The translations under genes and the position numbers were made by a program. Positions 15,813 through 26,200 of a stretch of DNA of 34,159 bases are shown here, piece after piece. Below the pieces are notes generated by a model. It had not been told where the DNA came from. It worked only from the letters and a program-made list of their open reading frames with translations, and did no database searches. Location: the NCBI GenBank assembly GCA_900555125.1, contig USKH01000001.1, positions 1 through 34,159 on the forward strand, read 5' to 3'. This DNA is from an uncultured Clostridium sp. (GTDB taxonomy: Bacteria > Bacillota > Clostridia > Christensenellales > Pumilibacteraceae). The number at the start of each line of letters is the position of its first letter. The first letter of the stretch is position 1.

Positions 15813-18479
15813 ATGAAAAGGTTAATGAAAAAAGCGTTCGTGGTGATAATGGCGCTCACGGCTTTATTGGGAGTCGTGGCGTGCAACACGAACACTGCTA
15901 CGGAAGTAAACGTAGTTATAGGCTCCGCCGTCACCGAAATCAGGGCGGGAGATTCTGTAACGCTTACCGCAACAGTAACCGGTGCGGACGATAAAACCGT
16001 AACATGGACGTCTTCGCAAAAGGACATACTTTCGGTAACCGAAGACGGTGTGGTAACGGTAGTCGCCGCGCCGCAGGAAGACACCGAGGTGGCTGTTATC
16101 GCAACCGCAAACGCAGATACGTCCAAAAAAGCCGCTCATCTGTTTACCGTTCTTAAAGGCGAAGCGTTAAGCATTTCGCTTAACACCAAAACCGCAACCA
16201 TCAAGGCGGGCGAGACGGTAAAGCTCACCGCAACGGTAACCGGCGCGGACGATACCGGAGTTATATGGGCATCCGAAAACGAAAAGTTTCTTGCCGTTTC
16301 CGCGGACGGAGTTGTTTCCGTTGTCGAAGCTCCGTCGGTGGATATGACCATAAACGTTACCGCAACCGCAAAAGCCGATAACAGCAAGAAGGTTGCCTGC
16401 ACGTTCTACGTCAAGAAAAAGATTTCCCAGGGCGAAGTGGGCGACCTTACAGCCGCAATGATCGAAGAGATAGGCAATTCGGCAATCACCGTAAGCGGTA
16501 AAATCACCGATATCTACAAAGATCTCAAAACTCCGTCCAACAGCAGTTCCACGGTATACGACATGACCGTAAAAATGGAAGACGGCAAGTGGACGGGAAA
16601 ACATAATGCGGAAGGTAACGAATTCAACGTCATTTCCAACACGTATCTTCGCGGCGAAAATATTGTAACCGATTCTTTGGGAGTAAGCGGCTACGCTTTG
16701 CAGGAATCGTACATTGACAGACACAACACCGCAACTGTCGTTCCCGTAACCAATTATCAGGGATATCCTTCCGTGTGGGAAGAACAGCATCTGTACAACC
16801 ACATGGGTCAGTTTGACGTCACCAGATTCAAATTCGACCAATCGGTGGGCGCATACGAATATCAGATCGAACACATCAACGAGCGCGGCGACAACTACTA
16901 CGGTTCGGACGGAAAAGTCGATATGACAAAGCCCGCCGCAATCGACGAGTATCTTATGACTTATCTTGCTCATTCGCTGACTTCTATTTTTGAAACAAGC
17001 GAAAAATTCGACGTGTTCTATTTCTATGTCGAAAACGGTAAAATCACAAAAATTTACGCCGAAACGAAAAGAGCTTACGGGTATGACGACGACGGCAAAA
17101 GCATATTGGAAATGGCTTACAGCATCGCCGAACTCGATCTCACCGAAGTGGGAAGCACAAAAGTGGATCTTCCTTCTCCGCTCGAAGGCCCGGCGGGGAC
17201 CAATCAGAAAGGAGAAAAATTACGCGATCTTCTCGATAAAGCCATTACGGAAATGAAGAGCGCGAAAAGTTATACCTATACGCTCAAAGACGTTTCGACT
17301 TACGTTCCTTCTACCGGCGGAAACGACTATGAACTTTCCGCAAACGGAGCGGTTTACACTATGGGAACAGGTACCACCGTTCACAACGGAACAGCCTCTG
17401 TCGGAACGGTAGGAAGCGTGGCATACGTAACCGAAAACGCCGTACTGTTCAAAGAAACGTTCAAGTATGAGGCAACTATGGACGGAAACGCCTACCGGAC
17501 CACTTACAGCGGGTACAAACAGATAGACGACGGCAGCGTAAGCGGAAAGCCTTATTACGACGAGTTTTCTTACTCGAAAAATTCGGACGGAAACGGTACT
17601 CCCGCAATGGTGGGCGACAAGAGAGTGTACGGCACAATCAGAGAAAACGCAATGCCGGCATTCGATTTCTCCGCGGATATTTTCCAGTTTGCGGGCAGCG
17701 AACTGAGAAACGGCAAATTCCTGCATAAGTTCTATCTGGTTACTACCAACATAAGCAAGGAAATCGCCATGCAGATGTCCGCATATAAATACGCAAGCAA
17801 TGCCGCTGCGGACGGCGCGGTGCTTTTGCAGCTGATTGTGGATGATAACGGTCGTCTTATCGAAACCGTATTCCCGTACAAACTGTCGCGCGGCGACGTG
17901 GGATATTGCACGTCCACGTACAGCAATATCGGTACCACCGAACTTCCGGAAGGAGTTTTCAACGGCTATGTTGCAAGAGAGTGGAAAACCGAATGGAAGC
18001 AGTACGACACCAAATACTATTATCCCAACCATACTCTGCTCGGCTGGACTACGGAGACGTCCACTGTAAACAGCGAAACCGTTCTTCGTGCGATTTTCGG
18101 TGACGCGTACGGCGATTTGCCCTCTCCCGGAGTTTTCATGGAAGTGTTCGGCGACGAACTTTCCGGACCGTTCTTCAATTGGGATACCGTTGAAAACGGC
18201 GACGAAAAAACTTACTACGATTATATTTCCGTCAACACACGGAGTCGCAATTACGACGACAATATGAGGATTACCGACTACGACAAAATCATGGCTGCTC
18301 TCGACGAAAAGCTGGGTGCGTGCGGCTATTCCCGTTCGCAGGCTAACTGTGACACGAGCGGACAGGACAGAGTGGTAACCTACATAAAAGGAGACGTGCT
18401 TATCGTCATCACCAACAACCAAACCCGTCATTTCTCCATATATTTCCGTAAGGCGGGCGAATGGTCGCTTAAAAAGTAA
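15813..18479 (+). CDS. Surface lipoprotein, two BIG2-like domains, paralogue of 12990 product
   Basis: 888 residues. The signal peptide ends in lipobox VVAC (Cys24). Two near-duplicate BIG2-like Ig domains (about 32-117 and 118-204) share the LTATVTGADD and A[KD]-x-S-K-K-[AV]-A blocks. The C-terminal 680 residues match no family I recognise but parallel the upstream lipoprotein: an LTAAMIEEIG start (211), a KAITEMKSAKSYTYTL helix (about 475), a MPAFDFSADIFQF segment (about 614), and a terminal region (756-885) with GYSR and IKGDVLIVI. Helix-then-antiparallel-sheet pieces of this kind resemble LolA/LppX-type lipoprotein folds, but that is a guess. AAGGAG lies 6 bases before the ATG. Predicted extracellular anchor protein; function unknown. 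Confidence 0.88.
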   Translation: MKRLMKKAFVVIMALTALLGVVACNTNTATEVNVVIGSAVTEIRAGDSVTLTATVTGADDKTVTWTSSQKDILSVTEDGVVTVVAAPQEDTEVAVIATANADTSKKAAHLFTVLKGEALSISLNTKTATIKAGETVKLTATVTGADDTGVIWASENEKFLAVSADGVVSVVEAPSVDMTINVTATAKADNSKKVACTFYVKKKISQGEVGDLTAAMIEEIGNSAITVSGKITDIYKDLKTPSNSSSTVYDMTVKMEDGKWTGKHNAEGNEFNVISNTYLRGENIVTDSLGVSGYALQESYIDRHNTATVVPVTNYQGYPSVWEEQHLYNHMGQFDVTRFKFDQSVGAYEYQIEHINERGDNYYGSDGKVDMTKPAAIDEYLMTYLAHSLTSIFETSEKFDVFYFYVENGKITKIYAETKRAYGYDDDGKSILEMAYSIAELDLTEVGSTKVDLPSPLEGPAGTNQKGEKLRDLLDKAITEMKSAKSYTYTLKDVSTYVPSTGGNDYELSANGAVYTMGTGTTVHNGTASVGTVGSVAYVTENAVLFKETFKYEATMDGNAYRTTYSGYKQIDDGSVSGKPYYDEFSYSKNSDGNGTPAMVGDKRVYGTIRENAMPAFDFSADIFQFAGSELRNGKFLHKFYLVTTNISKEIAMQMSAYKYASNAAADGAVLLQLIVDDNGRLIETVFPYKLSRGDVGYCTSTYSNIGTTELPEGVFNGYVAREWKTEWKQYDTKYYYPNHTLLGWTTETSTVNSETVLRAIFGDAYGDLPSPGVFMEVFGDELSGPFFNWDTVENGDEKTYYDYISVNTRSRNYDDNMRITDYDKIMAALDEKLGACGYSRSQANCDTSGQDRVVTYIKGDVLIVITNNQTRHFSIYFRKAGEWSLKK

Positions 18480-18540
18480 TAAAAGGTAAATCAATCTATC
18501 GGTAAAAAACAAAGTAAAAACTAAATAAAGCGAGGACGAT

Positions 18541-21500
18541 ATGAAAAGAATAGCAACATTACTAATCGCACTATTCGCGGCAACCGTTCTCGTACTTGCG
18601 GGGTGCGGCGGCAAAACGGAGGACGACAATCCTCCCGCGCCGTCGGCAACCGTCGAGGTTACCACAACGACAGATAGCCTCGAAATAGGAAAATATGACG
18701 TGGCAGGCAAAAATTACACGTCGTATTTTGCTATTAAGGACAACGGCGTTTCCATGCCGGTCCGCCGCGAATACGTAAATTCCGACGGAGTTAAAGCCGA
18801 ACCGGGAGTGTATTCGGTTATATGCAAGTACAAGGACAAACAGGCGACGCTGACGGTTACCGTGCGGCAGCCCGAAATAGAGCTAAGCGCGAAACAGGCG
18901 CAGATATCCATTAAAAAAAGACATGCAGAAGGTTTTGATTTTACGACGCTGTTTACGCTGACCGAGGACGGACGCGAAATACGAATGCCCGACGGATCCG
19001 TACAAAGCAATGTCAGGACTTTGCCGGGCGAATACGAAGTAACCGCAACCGTTTCGGGCAAAACGGCAACCGTAAAAGTAATAGTCGAACAGCCCGAATG
19101 CGAAATAAAAGTTCAGCCTTCCGAAATAGAAATAGTCGACGAAGAAGTTTCCTACTACGACTTTACCACGCACTTTACGCTCACCGAAGACGGCGATAAA
19201 GTTGCCGTCACGCGTGAAATGCTGCAAGGCGAAGTGCTTGCTGCTCCCGGCGAATACACGCTTACGCTTACCGCAGGCAACGCGACAGGCAGCCTTACGG
19301 TAAAGGTATTGCATCGCGAAAAAGCCGAGGCGTATGTGTGCTATAAGGTGTACGAACTTACCGAAGCCGAGGCAAAAACTTTCGATTGCACTCGTCTTTT
19401 CATGCTGTTCGTGCGCGGAAAAGCCGAAAAGGTAACCTCCGGAATGGTGGACGGCTCGCCTCTTGCAAACGCCGTCGCCGGCAACGAGTACAAAATTAAA
19501 TTTTCGTATACTTACGAGGGCGAAAAAATCGAAAAAACGGCAATTGTCAGGGTAGTGGCGCCGCCGGAAGTGCGAATAATTTCCAAGAACGTCGAAACCT
19601 ATCCCAACAGCGGAATGCTGGATCTTAAATCGTTGTTCACTATTTACGAAGGCGACAAAGAAATTCCCGTCACCGCCGATATGATAGAAGGATCGGTAAA
19701 TTATTCCGAGGTGGGCGAAAACGAAATTACTCTTTCCTACGGCGGGAAAACGGCGAAAGCAGTGGTTTACGTGCGCATGGGCGTGGTTATAGATGCACCC
19801 GGCACGATAAAAATCCGGAAAGGCACCAACAAGGAAAGTTACGATTTTGCGGGCGATTTTGCCGTTAAAATCAACGGGATGAACTTCTCGCTTATTCCCC
19901 GCGCATATATCGGCGGTCTTGACAAGGTGGATTTCGGAAAAACAGGCAAGTACGAGGTAACTTTGTCCGTTCCGTACTGCACAACCGCTCCGGACGTGTG
20001 GTCGGGTACGGTTGACTTCGATACGACTACGTTTACGCTGACGTACGAGGTTGTGGACAGCTTCTACACCGTGGAAGTCATAAAGCCCGAAATTACGCTT
20101 GCAAAGGGAACTGCTTTCTTCGACGTGTTTTCCAACCTTAAAGTTACGATAAACGACAAAAAACAAACTCTTACTACCAATAAAGACTGGGTGGACGGCA
20201 TCACATGCTATGCCGAACCGGTTTCGGGCGAAATAGATTTTACTTCCGCAGGCGAGCAGCGCGTTCGCATTGCCGTGTATGCCGAAGGGCCGGCAAACGA
20301 GCCGGTGTACGCCGAATATACGATTTCCGTAGATTCCGGCATTACTATAAACGCTTTCGATACCGTTGTGTTCACCGGGGCTACGATTAAAGCAAACGAT
20401 TTATTTGAAATAATAAAGGACGGAGCTAAGGTAGAAGCGACATTCGATATGATAGAGGGCAAAGCCGACGTATTCGTCCCCGGCAGATACGTTTTGAGGC
20501 TTACGTACGAGAAGATTACGTCCGACGTAACAATTACCGTCATCGACGCCCGCATAACCGGCACATATTTTACCGGAATAATGTACGCGGTGGAAGAAGA
20601 CCACGAAGATTACGGCGACGGCAGCGAGGACTGGGGAATAGAAGCAGGCACGTCGTCCGTTGCGCCCACCAAATCATTTGGGGACATGACAATTTCCGAA
20701 AACGGAGAAATGGTGATAAACGGCAAATCCGCGCGTATGGCGGACGCCGAATCCGAAAGAGAAATTAAAGTTTACACCGGCAATGACGACTATACCATGT
20801 ACTACGAAAACGGAATCGCCGTGCTTGTCCCGGTAAATTCGCTGCGCATGTCCTATTCCAACGACAGAAGAGCGCTTGTATATTTTTCTTCGGACAGATA
20901 TGAGCTTGTCGATCGTCTTATTGTCAATTCGTCGTCCAATCACGTAATAATGACCTCGTACGTCTCGTATACCGCCGAACTTTTCAATCTTAAAGACAAG
21001 CAGAGCGGCGAAAACTTTACGTTTGCGCTGTACACGCGTCTTGTCGAAAAGAAAAGCTCCGACAGCTATTACGAAGTCAAGTGGGGAAGAGCCGAAGTTT
21101 CTCTCTCCGGCAGCGCGATAGGATCGACCGGCATGTTTACTTTCGACGGACAAAGTTACAATTTCACGATTACGGACAGGAAATTTGCCAAAATAGACAA
21201 AACCGCCGTTGTAAAAGAATATGCCGGAATGACTTTCCTCGGCACTGCAGACGGAAAAGAAGCCGTTCTCGCGGCAGATAACTACGAGGGATTCGAATAT
21301 CTCGTGGACGGAAAAACGGTGAAAAGATGTTCTGCTTACGAAATGACGTCCGAAAAAGGAGCCGGAGCGGACTATGAAAACAAAACGGTGTTCATGTTCG
21401 GACTCGGTTCCGACTCCGAAAGCCCGTTTGCGTATAAGTTTAAAGTGGATCCCGAAAACAAAAAGTTCGAACTTTTGCAAAGGGACGAGTATTTCGGAAG

Positions 21501-23076
21501 GTACGTTTCCGACAATATGTATATTTTCCTCGACGGCTACGGTACCGGCTTTATCTGCTTCGACGCGAAAAGCTATGCAAAAACCCGTATTCGTTACGAA
21601 GTTAAAGCGGGCGAGCTTATAATCACTTATTTCGACGTTCTGCCGTCGTTTACGTACGGAAAGCGCGCGTCGTTTGTATTCGATACGTTCGGCAATGTGC
21701 TTACGGCGCGCAGTATCGAGGGAATGAACGCAGACGGTATTGTTTTTAGAAATGCGTTTGTAACCGACGGCGCGATAGTTAGCGTCAATAACGACGTAAT
21801 GGGAGCGGAAGCCTCGCTTTCCGCGGAAGCGAAATTTTTTGCCGGCATTGAAATCATCACTGCCGACGGAACGCTTTCCGAGACCGAAAAACGCAAATGC
21901 ACCGATATTTCGACAATCAGTTTCACTACTCCGGGATTTTATCGCTACACCGTTACGGTAAACTTACGCGGCAAGCCCACGACGGCGACGTATGCGCTTC
22001 AGATACTCGAAAAACGTTATGAAGGCAACGATATGGCGGTTTCTCTCGGAAAAGGCGCGGTAACCGGTTATTTCGTTACTCTCGACGCGTACGGCAGAAT
22101 AAGCGTCGATTGCGGCGGTATGCTGTTTACCGGGCTTGCCGACATAGAAGGCGAAAAAATCTCCGCCGTGGCGAAATCCTCGGACGGAGGCAAAATTCTT
22201 GTAAAAGCCCAGCGCGTCAAAGCGGGATTGTTTATGGTGGGATGCACCGGAACGGTTGTGTTTGACGACTATTTCACCGCAGGAGAAAGCGTTGCGATAG
22301 GAGGAAAAAACTTCGTTTTGCGCGCCGTAACGGCAGCCGGAGAAAAAACTTACTTTCTGTCCGAAACGAGTACGCTCATAGGAAGAGAGGTTACCGTTCG
22401 TCTTCTGGAGGGCGGAGCCGTAACCGACGACGGAGCGATAGCGGAAGTAACGGGAGCGGGAATAAGTCGCGTAGTTCGCCTGGATAAATGGGGCGACGTT
22501 AACGGCGGTATAACTTTTGCCGGCACCGAGCGCGGAAACTATACAAGCGCGGACGGAGATCTTGCTTTGGACGGCTTCGGGAAAGCAACGTTTGGCACAA
22601 ATACGGGTTCGTACGTTTTAATGGGCGATAAGCTTGCGTTTACCGACGCGAAGAACGGTAACATTACCGTTTTCGTGCTTAATACAGCCCAAAAAACCGC
22701 CGAAAAAATCCCGTTTGCGGCAGACCAAACGCTGGTGAAAAACAAAACGTACACCGCGACATATAATTTCTACTACGAAAACGAAGCGTATTCGGCAACC
22801 ACGTCGTTTGCGTTCTCGGACGACGGTAAAGTGTACGTTTCCTCGTCTTCGGGAGAATTCGAAGAAGGCGAGTACGCCTCGAAGTACGCCCCCGTCTTTG
22901 TCGGGGAGGGAACGTATTCGGTTAAAGACGGAGTAGTTACCGTTTCTGTCGGTAAAAACACGTTTACGTTTAAAATAACAAACGTTCTCGCGCCCGGAAG
23001 CATGACGCTTACTTCAACCACTCTTAATAGCGAAAGCGCGGGATATTTCGCCGCAGGCACCGTTTTCAACGCATAA
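18541..23076 (+). CDS. Giant lipoprotein with nine Ig-like repeats and beta modules
   Basis: 1511 residues. The signal peptide ends in a textbook lipobox LAGC (Cys22). Eight tandem Ig-like repeats of 70-95 residues (about 39-670) share [YF]-D-F-x-x-x-F-[TA]-[LI]-x-[ED]-[DG]-G...[VIM]-x-G...PG-x-Y-x-[VL]-x-[LV] and end in a V-x-V strand; a ninth sits at about 1074-1158. The rest is beta-rich with short modules of the form FLDGYG (near 1000) and ALDGFGKATFG followed by G-S-Y (about 1331-1390). There is no sortase motif, membrane anchor or catalytic motif, so a lipid-anchored scaffold or adhesin is likely. GAGG lies 5 bases before the ATG. The gene starts 61 bases after the 15813 gene with no terminator between, so co-transcription is likely. 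Confidence 0.9.
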   Translation: MKRIATLLIALFAATVLVLAGCGGKTEDDNPPAPSATVEVTTTTDSLEIGKYDVAGKNYTSYFAIKDNGVSMPVRREYVNSDGVKAEPGVYSVICKYKDKQATLTVTVRQPEIELSAKQAQISIKKRHAEGFDFTTLFTLTEDGREIRMPDGSVQSNVRTLPGEYEVTATVSGKTATVKVIVEQPECEIKVQPSEIEIVDEEVSYYDFTTHFTLTEDGDKVAVTREMLQGEVLAAPGEYTLTLTAGNATGSLTVKVLHREKAEAYVCYKVYELTEAEAKTFDCTRLFMLFVRGKAEKVTSGMVDGSPLANAVAGNEYKIKFSYTYEGEKIEKTAIVRVVAPPEVRIISKNVETYPNSGMLDLKSLFTIYEGDKEIPVTADMIEGSVNYSEVGENEITLSYGGKTAKAVVYVRMGVVIDAPGTIKIRKGTNKESYDFAGDFAVKINGMNFSLIPRAYIGGLDKVDFGKTGKYEVTLSVPYCTTAPDVWSGTVDFDTTTFTLTYEVVDSFYTVEVIKPEITLAKGTAFFDVFSNLKVTINDKKQTLTTNKDWVDGITCYAEPVSGEIDFTSAGEQRVRIAVYAEGPANEPVYAEYTISVDSGITINAFDTVVFTGATIKANDLFEIIKDGAKVEATFDMIEGKADVFVPGRYVLRLTYEKITSDVTITVIDARITGTYFTGIMYAVEEDHEDYGDGSEDWGIEAGTSSVAPTKSFGDMTISENGEMVINGKSARMADAESEREIKVYTGNDDYTMYYENGIAVLVPVNSLRMSYSNDRRALVYFSSDRYELVDRLIVNSSSNHVIMTSYVSYTAELFNLKDKQSGENFTFALYTRLVEKKSSDSYYEVKWGRAEVSLSGSAIGSTGMFTFDGQSYNFTITDRKFAKIDKTAVVKEYAGMTFLGTADGKEAVLAADNYEGFEYLVDGKTVKRCSAYEMTSEKGAGADYENKTVFMFGLGSDSESPFAYKFKVDPENKKFELLQRDEYFGRYVSDNMYIFLDGYGTGFICFDAKSYAKTRIRYEVKAGELIITYFDVLPSFTYGKRASFVFDTFGNVLTARSIEGMNADGIVFRNAFVTDGAIVSVNNDVMGAEASLSAEAKFFAGIEIITADGTLSETEKRKCTDISTISFTTPGFYRYTVTVNLRGKPTTATYALQILEKRYEGNDMAVSLGKGAVTGYFVTLDAYGRISVDCGGMLFTGLADIEGEKISAVAKSSDGGKILVKAQRVKAGLFMVGCTGTVVFDDYFTAGESVAIGGKNFVLRAVTAAGEKTYFLSETSTLIGREVTVRLLEGGAVTDDGAIAEVTGAGISRVVRLDKWGDVNGGITFAGTERGNYTSADGDLALDGFGKATFGTNTGSYVLMGDKLAFTDAKNGNITVFVLNTAQKTAEKIPFAADQTLVKNKTYTATYNFYYENEAYSATTSFAFSDDGKVYVSSSSGEFEEGEYASKYAPVFVGEGTYSVKDGVVTVSVGKNTFTFKITNVLAPGSMTLTSTTLNSESAGYFAAGTVFNA
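18655..20550 (+). repeat. Eight tandem Ig-like domain repeats
   Basis: Protein-level repeats at about 18655, 18871, 19089, 19314, 19561, 19774, 20056 and 20335, divergent at DNA level. Repeats 2 and 3 are the closest pair (FDFTTLFTLTEDG against YDFTTHFTLTEDG). The shape is that of bacterial Ig-like Big domains, but I cannot assign a Pfam group by eye. Confidence 0.75.
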
Positions 23077-23110
23077 TCGGTTTGTTTGCCTCGGAACTTT
23101 AAAAAAATAA

Positions 23111-23139
23111 TTGACTAAAATAGATTACGATGCTATAAT
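23111..23139 (+). promoter_or_regulatory. Extended -10 sigma-A promoter of the 23218 gene
   Basis: TTGACT (23111-23116), 17-base spacer, TATAAT (23134-23139) preceded by TGC, so the -10 is of extended TGn type. A second TATAAT at 23175-23180 lacks a good -35. AAGGAG at 23203-23208 precedes the ATG at 23218. Confidence 0.87.
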
Positions 23140-23217
23140 ATATTAATTATATGACTCGCCTTTCCGGCTTTTTATATAATACGATAAGCAAAAAATTTTA
23201 TGAAGGAGATATAAGAC

Positions 23218-26200
23218 ATGAAAAAAAGCAGATTTTTGATACTTGCTACGTCTGCACTTATGGCATTTGCTGCTTTTGCGTCGGGCTGTAAGGAAGAAAA
23301 CGTCACTTACGGCGATTGGGTAATAACCAATTTCCCGACTGCAACGGCGTCAGGCACGGCAAAGCGAGTTTCTACGGACGGGAAGAAGACCGAAGAAATT
23401 TCTATTCCCTCTGTTTCCGACGCTTCGTTCTGGACGAAAGTTTCGGAAAAAGCTCCCACTCACACGCTTCCCGGCGAAGCTGTTTACGAGTGTGAATACG
23501 GCAAAGCCACGCTTGCCGTAAAACCTCTCGGTCACGACTATGCCGGTGTTGTCGCAACCATTACCGTTATGCCCACCGAACAGAGCGAAGGCAAAGCTGT
23601 TTTCGTCTGCAAGGACGGCGACGGACAGGACGAAGTTGTTCTTCCCGCGCTCGGTGCAAAAGAATATAAGGTAGAAGAAGCCGGTCATACTACGCCCGGC
23701 ACGGCTACGTTTGACTGCGCATTCGGCTCGGTACAAATCGAACTGCCTCCCACCGGTCACACTTTCAAGGGGAACAAATACAATATTACTCTTGCTCCAA
23801 CGCTTACCGAAAAGGGCAAAGGAATGCACCTTTGCGATAAATACAATCACGAAGAAGAGGGAGAAAAGGGATTTGTCGAAGTGGAAATTCCCGCCCTGTC
23901 CGACGGCGAAGTATGGACCGAAAACGTAAAGAAAGCGGTTGCGCCCACTCACACCGAGCAAGGAATGCGGGTGTTCACGTCCGAGACGTACGGAACGGTA
24001 GAACTTGTCGTTCCCGCACTCGGTCACGACTACGAAAATAATCACAAAGTAGAAACGGTAACCATGCCCACTCTCACTAAGCCCGGAAAGGCAATCGAAT
24101 ATTGCGCCGATTACGAAACCGAGGAAGAGGGCAAAAAAGGAACTCGCGAGATAGTAATTCCCGTTCTTACGGATGAAAACGTATGGACTGTGGAAAAAAC
24201 AACTTACCACACCAAAAAGGGTAAGGCGGTGTATACTTCGGTGTACGGTACGGTAGAGTTCGAACTCGAACCCGAAGGTCACGATTATAAAAGAGAACAT
24301 AAAATCGAAATGATTGTTACTCCCACTCTCAACGAGACAGGTACCGCAATCGAATATTGCGCCGATTACGACAGCGAAAATGGCGCGGAAAAGGGTAAGC
24401 GGGAAATAGTCGTTCCCGCGCTTTCCGACAAAAACGTGTGGACGCTTACGGCAATCGCGCCCACTCACACCAGGGACGGCGCATACGTGTACACGTCTGT
24501 TTACGGCGAAGTAAGACAAACGCTGAAAGCCACCGGTCATAACTACATATACGAGCATAAAATAGAAGTGCTTGTTTCGCCCACTCTCACCGAAAGCGGC
24601 ACTGCAATAGAATATTGCGCTTCTTATGACAGTGAGGAAGAAAAAGGCACGCGCGAAATAGTAATTCCCGAACTTTCCAATGCGAGAGTATGGACCAAAA
24701 CCACGCTTGCGCCCGACTATTATCACGGCACCCGCGACGTATATACGTCGATTTACGGCGAAGCGGTTATCGAGCACGACGATCGCATTCTGCTTCCCTA
24801 CGAAAACAAGTACTATAAGAGCGTGATGTTAAACGCTTACGGCGACAGCGCGTTCGGAAGCGAATACGCAAGAGGAGAGGTTGCGTTTGACTCCACATGG
24901 GCAAACAACGCTCCGTTCTATCTGGGCGCGGACGGCACGGGCGTGGGTTCGGCTCATCCTTTCACCGTCGGCACCAAGTACGAGTTCTACGACTACGATA
25001 TGCAGACCGGCAGAGTAACTTTAAAAGTTCTGCCCCAGTCGGCGCGCACGGTTACCGATGAGGACGGCAACGTCACCACCGAACATTATTACGACGAAAG
25101 CAAGGCTACCATCGAATACGCTTACATCGATTTTGAAACCGGCATAATGATAAAGCCCGCATATAAAGACTACAACTATTCGGTAATCGCAACGCCGTAT
25201 GCGGACGCGATAGACGCGGAAAAGAGCGTGGCGTCGGTGTGGAATAAGGCAATAGCGATGTCGCTTTGTTACAACGACGGCACGGAAAAAACGCTTAATG
25301 TGTTTATTCTGAACGGAAAGGTCTATTTCGGAGCGACGTTTACGGACATTAACGGAGAATCAATTGCCGCAAACGCTTGCTATGGAGCGGAAAATCTGTA
25401 TGTTAAGGACAAAAACGGCAATCTTGTCGCTTCGTTTGGATGGAACGGAACCGATATGGTTGAGCTTGACCACCTGGAGGGAGAATACAACGGCGTCGGA
25501 AAAATATTTATAAGCGGAACCGGACTTGTAAAAAAAGACGGAACGATTGTCGCAAAATATACCGTAATCGACCATAATACAATCGGCGTTACCGCAATCG
25601 ACGGCAGCAAGTACGAAGTTTACACTCTCGATGTTGCGGCAAAGACTTACGAGGCAAAATTGCCCACAGTCACCGTCGAATACGACCTCGGCGGAGTTAC
25701 TCTTGCAAACGAGGACGCTTTTGCCGGTCTTACCGTGACGGAGAAGGGCTACAAAAACGCAACCTTCAATCAGAATACCGTGCTGAATACCGTTACTCCT
25801 TCGGCAGAAGGAAAAGTGTTCTTCGGCTGGAAAACGGCGGACGGCAAAACGTTTACAAGCGGTACCGTGGTGTCCGAAAACCTCGTTCTCGTTGCCGACT
25901 GGCGCGATGAGCTGGTGCTTTACTATCTTGACGCGGAAGGAACCAAGCACGAGATAAAAGCGGCGGAAGGAGTAAGAATAGGCGATTATCTGCCCGTTCT
26001 CGACGACAGATTCGATAAAGAAACGCTTAAATATTATCAGTTTGCAGGCTGGAACATCGGAGGAAACGATATTCCGCTTGACACGCCCGTTGCCAAAGGC
26101 GCGGCGGGAAAAACGCTCGAAGCAACCTGGAAAGAGCTAAGCGCATATGACGGAACTTACAACGGCGGCGAGATATGGAACGGCGGCTACGGCAACGGCG

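Noticed and set aside
23175..23180. Second promoter for the 23218 gene
   Set aside because: The TATAAT has no convincing -35 at proper spacing; the extended -10 promoter at 23111-23139 is sufficient.
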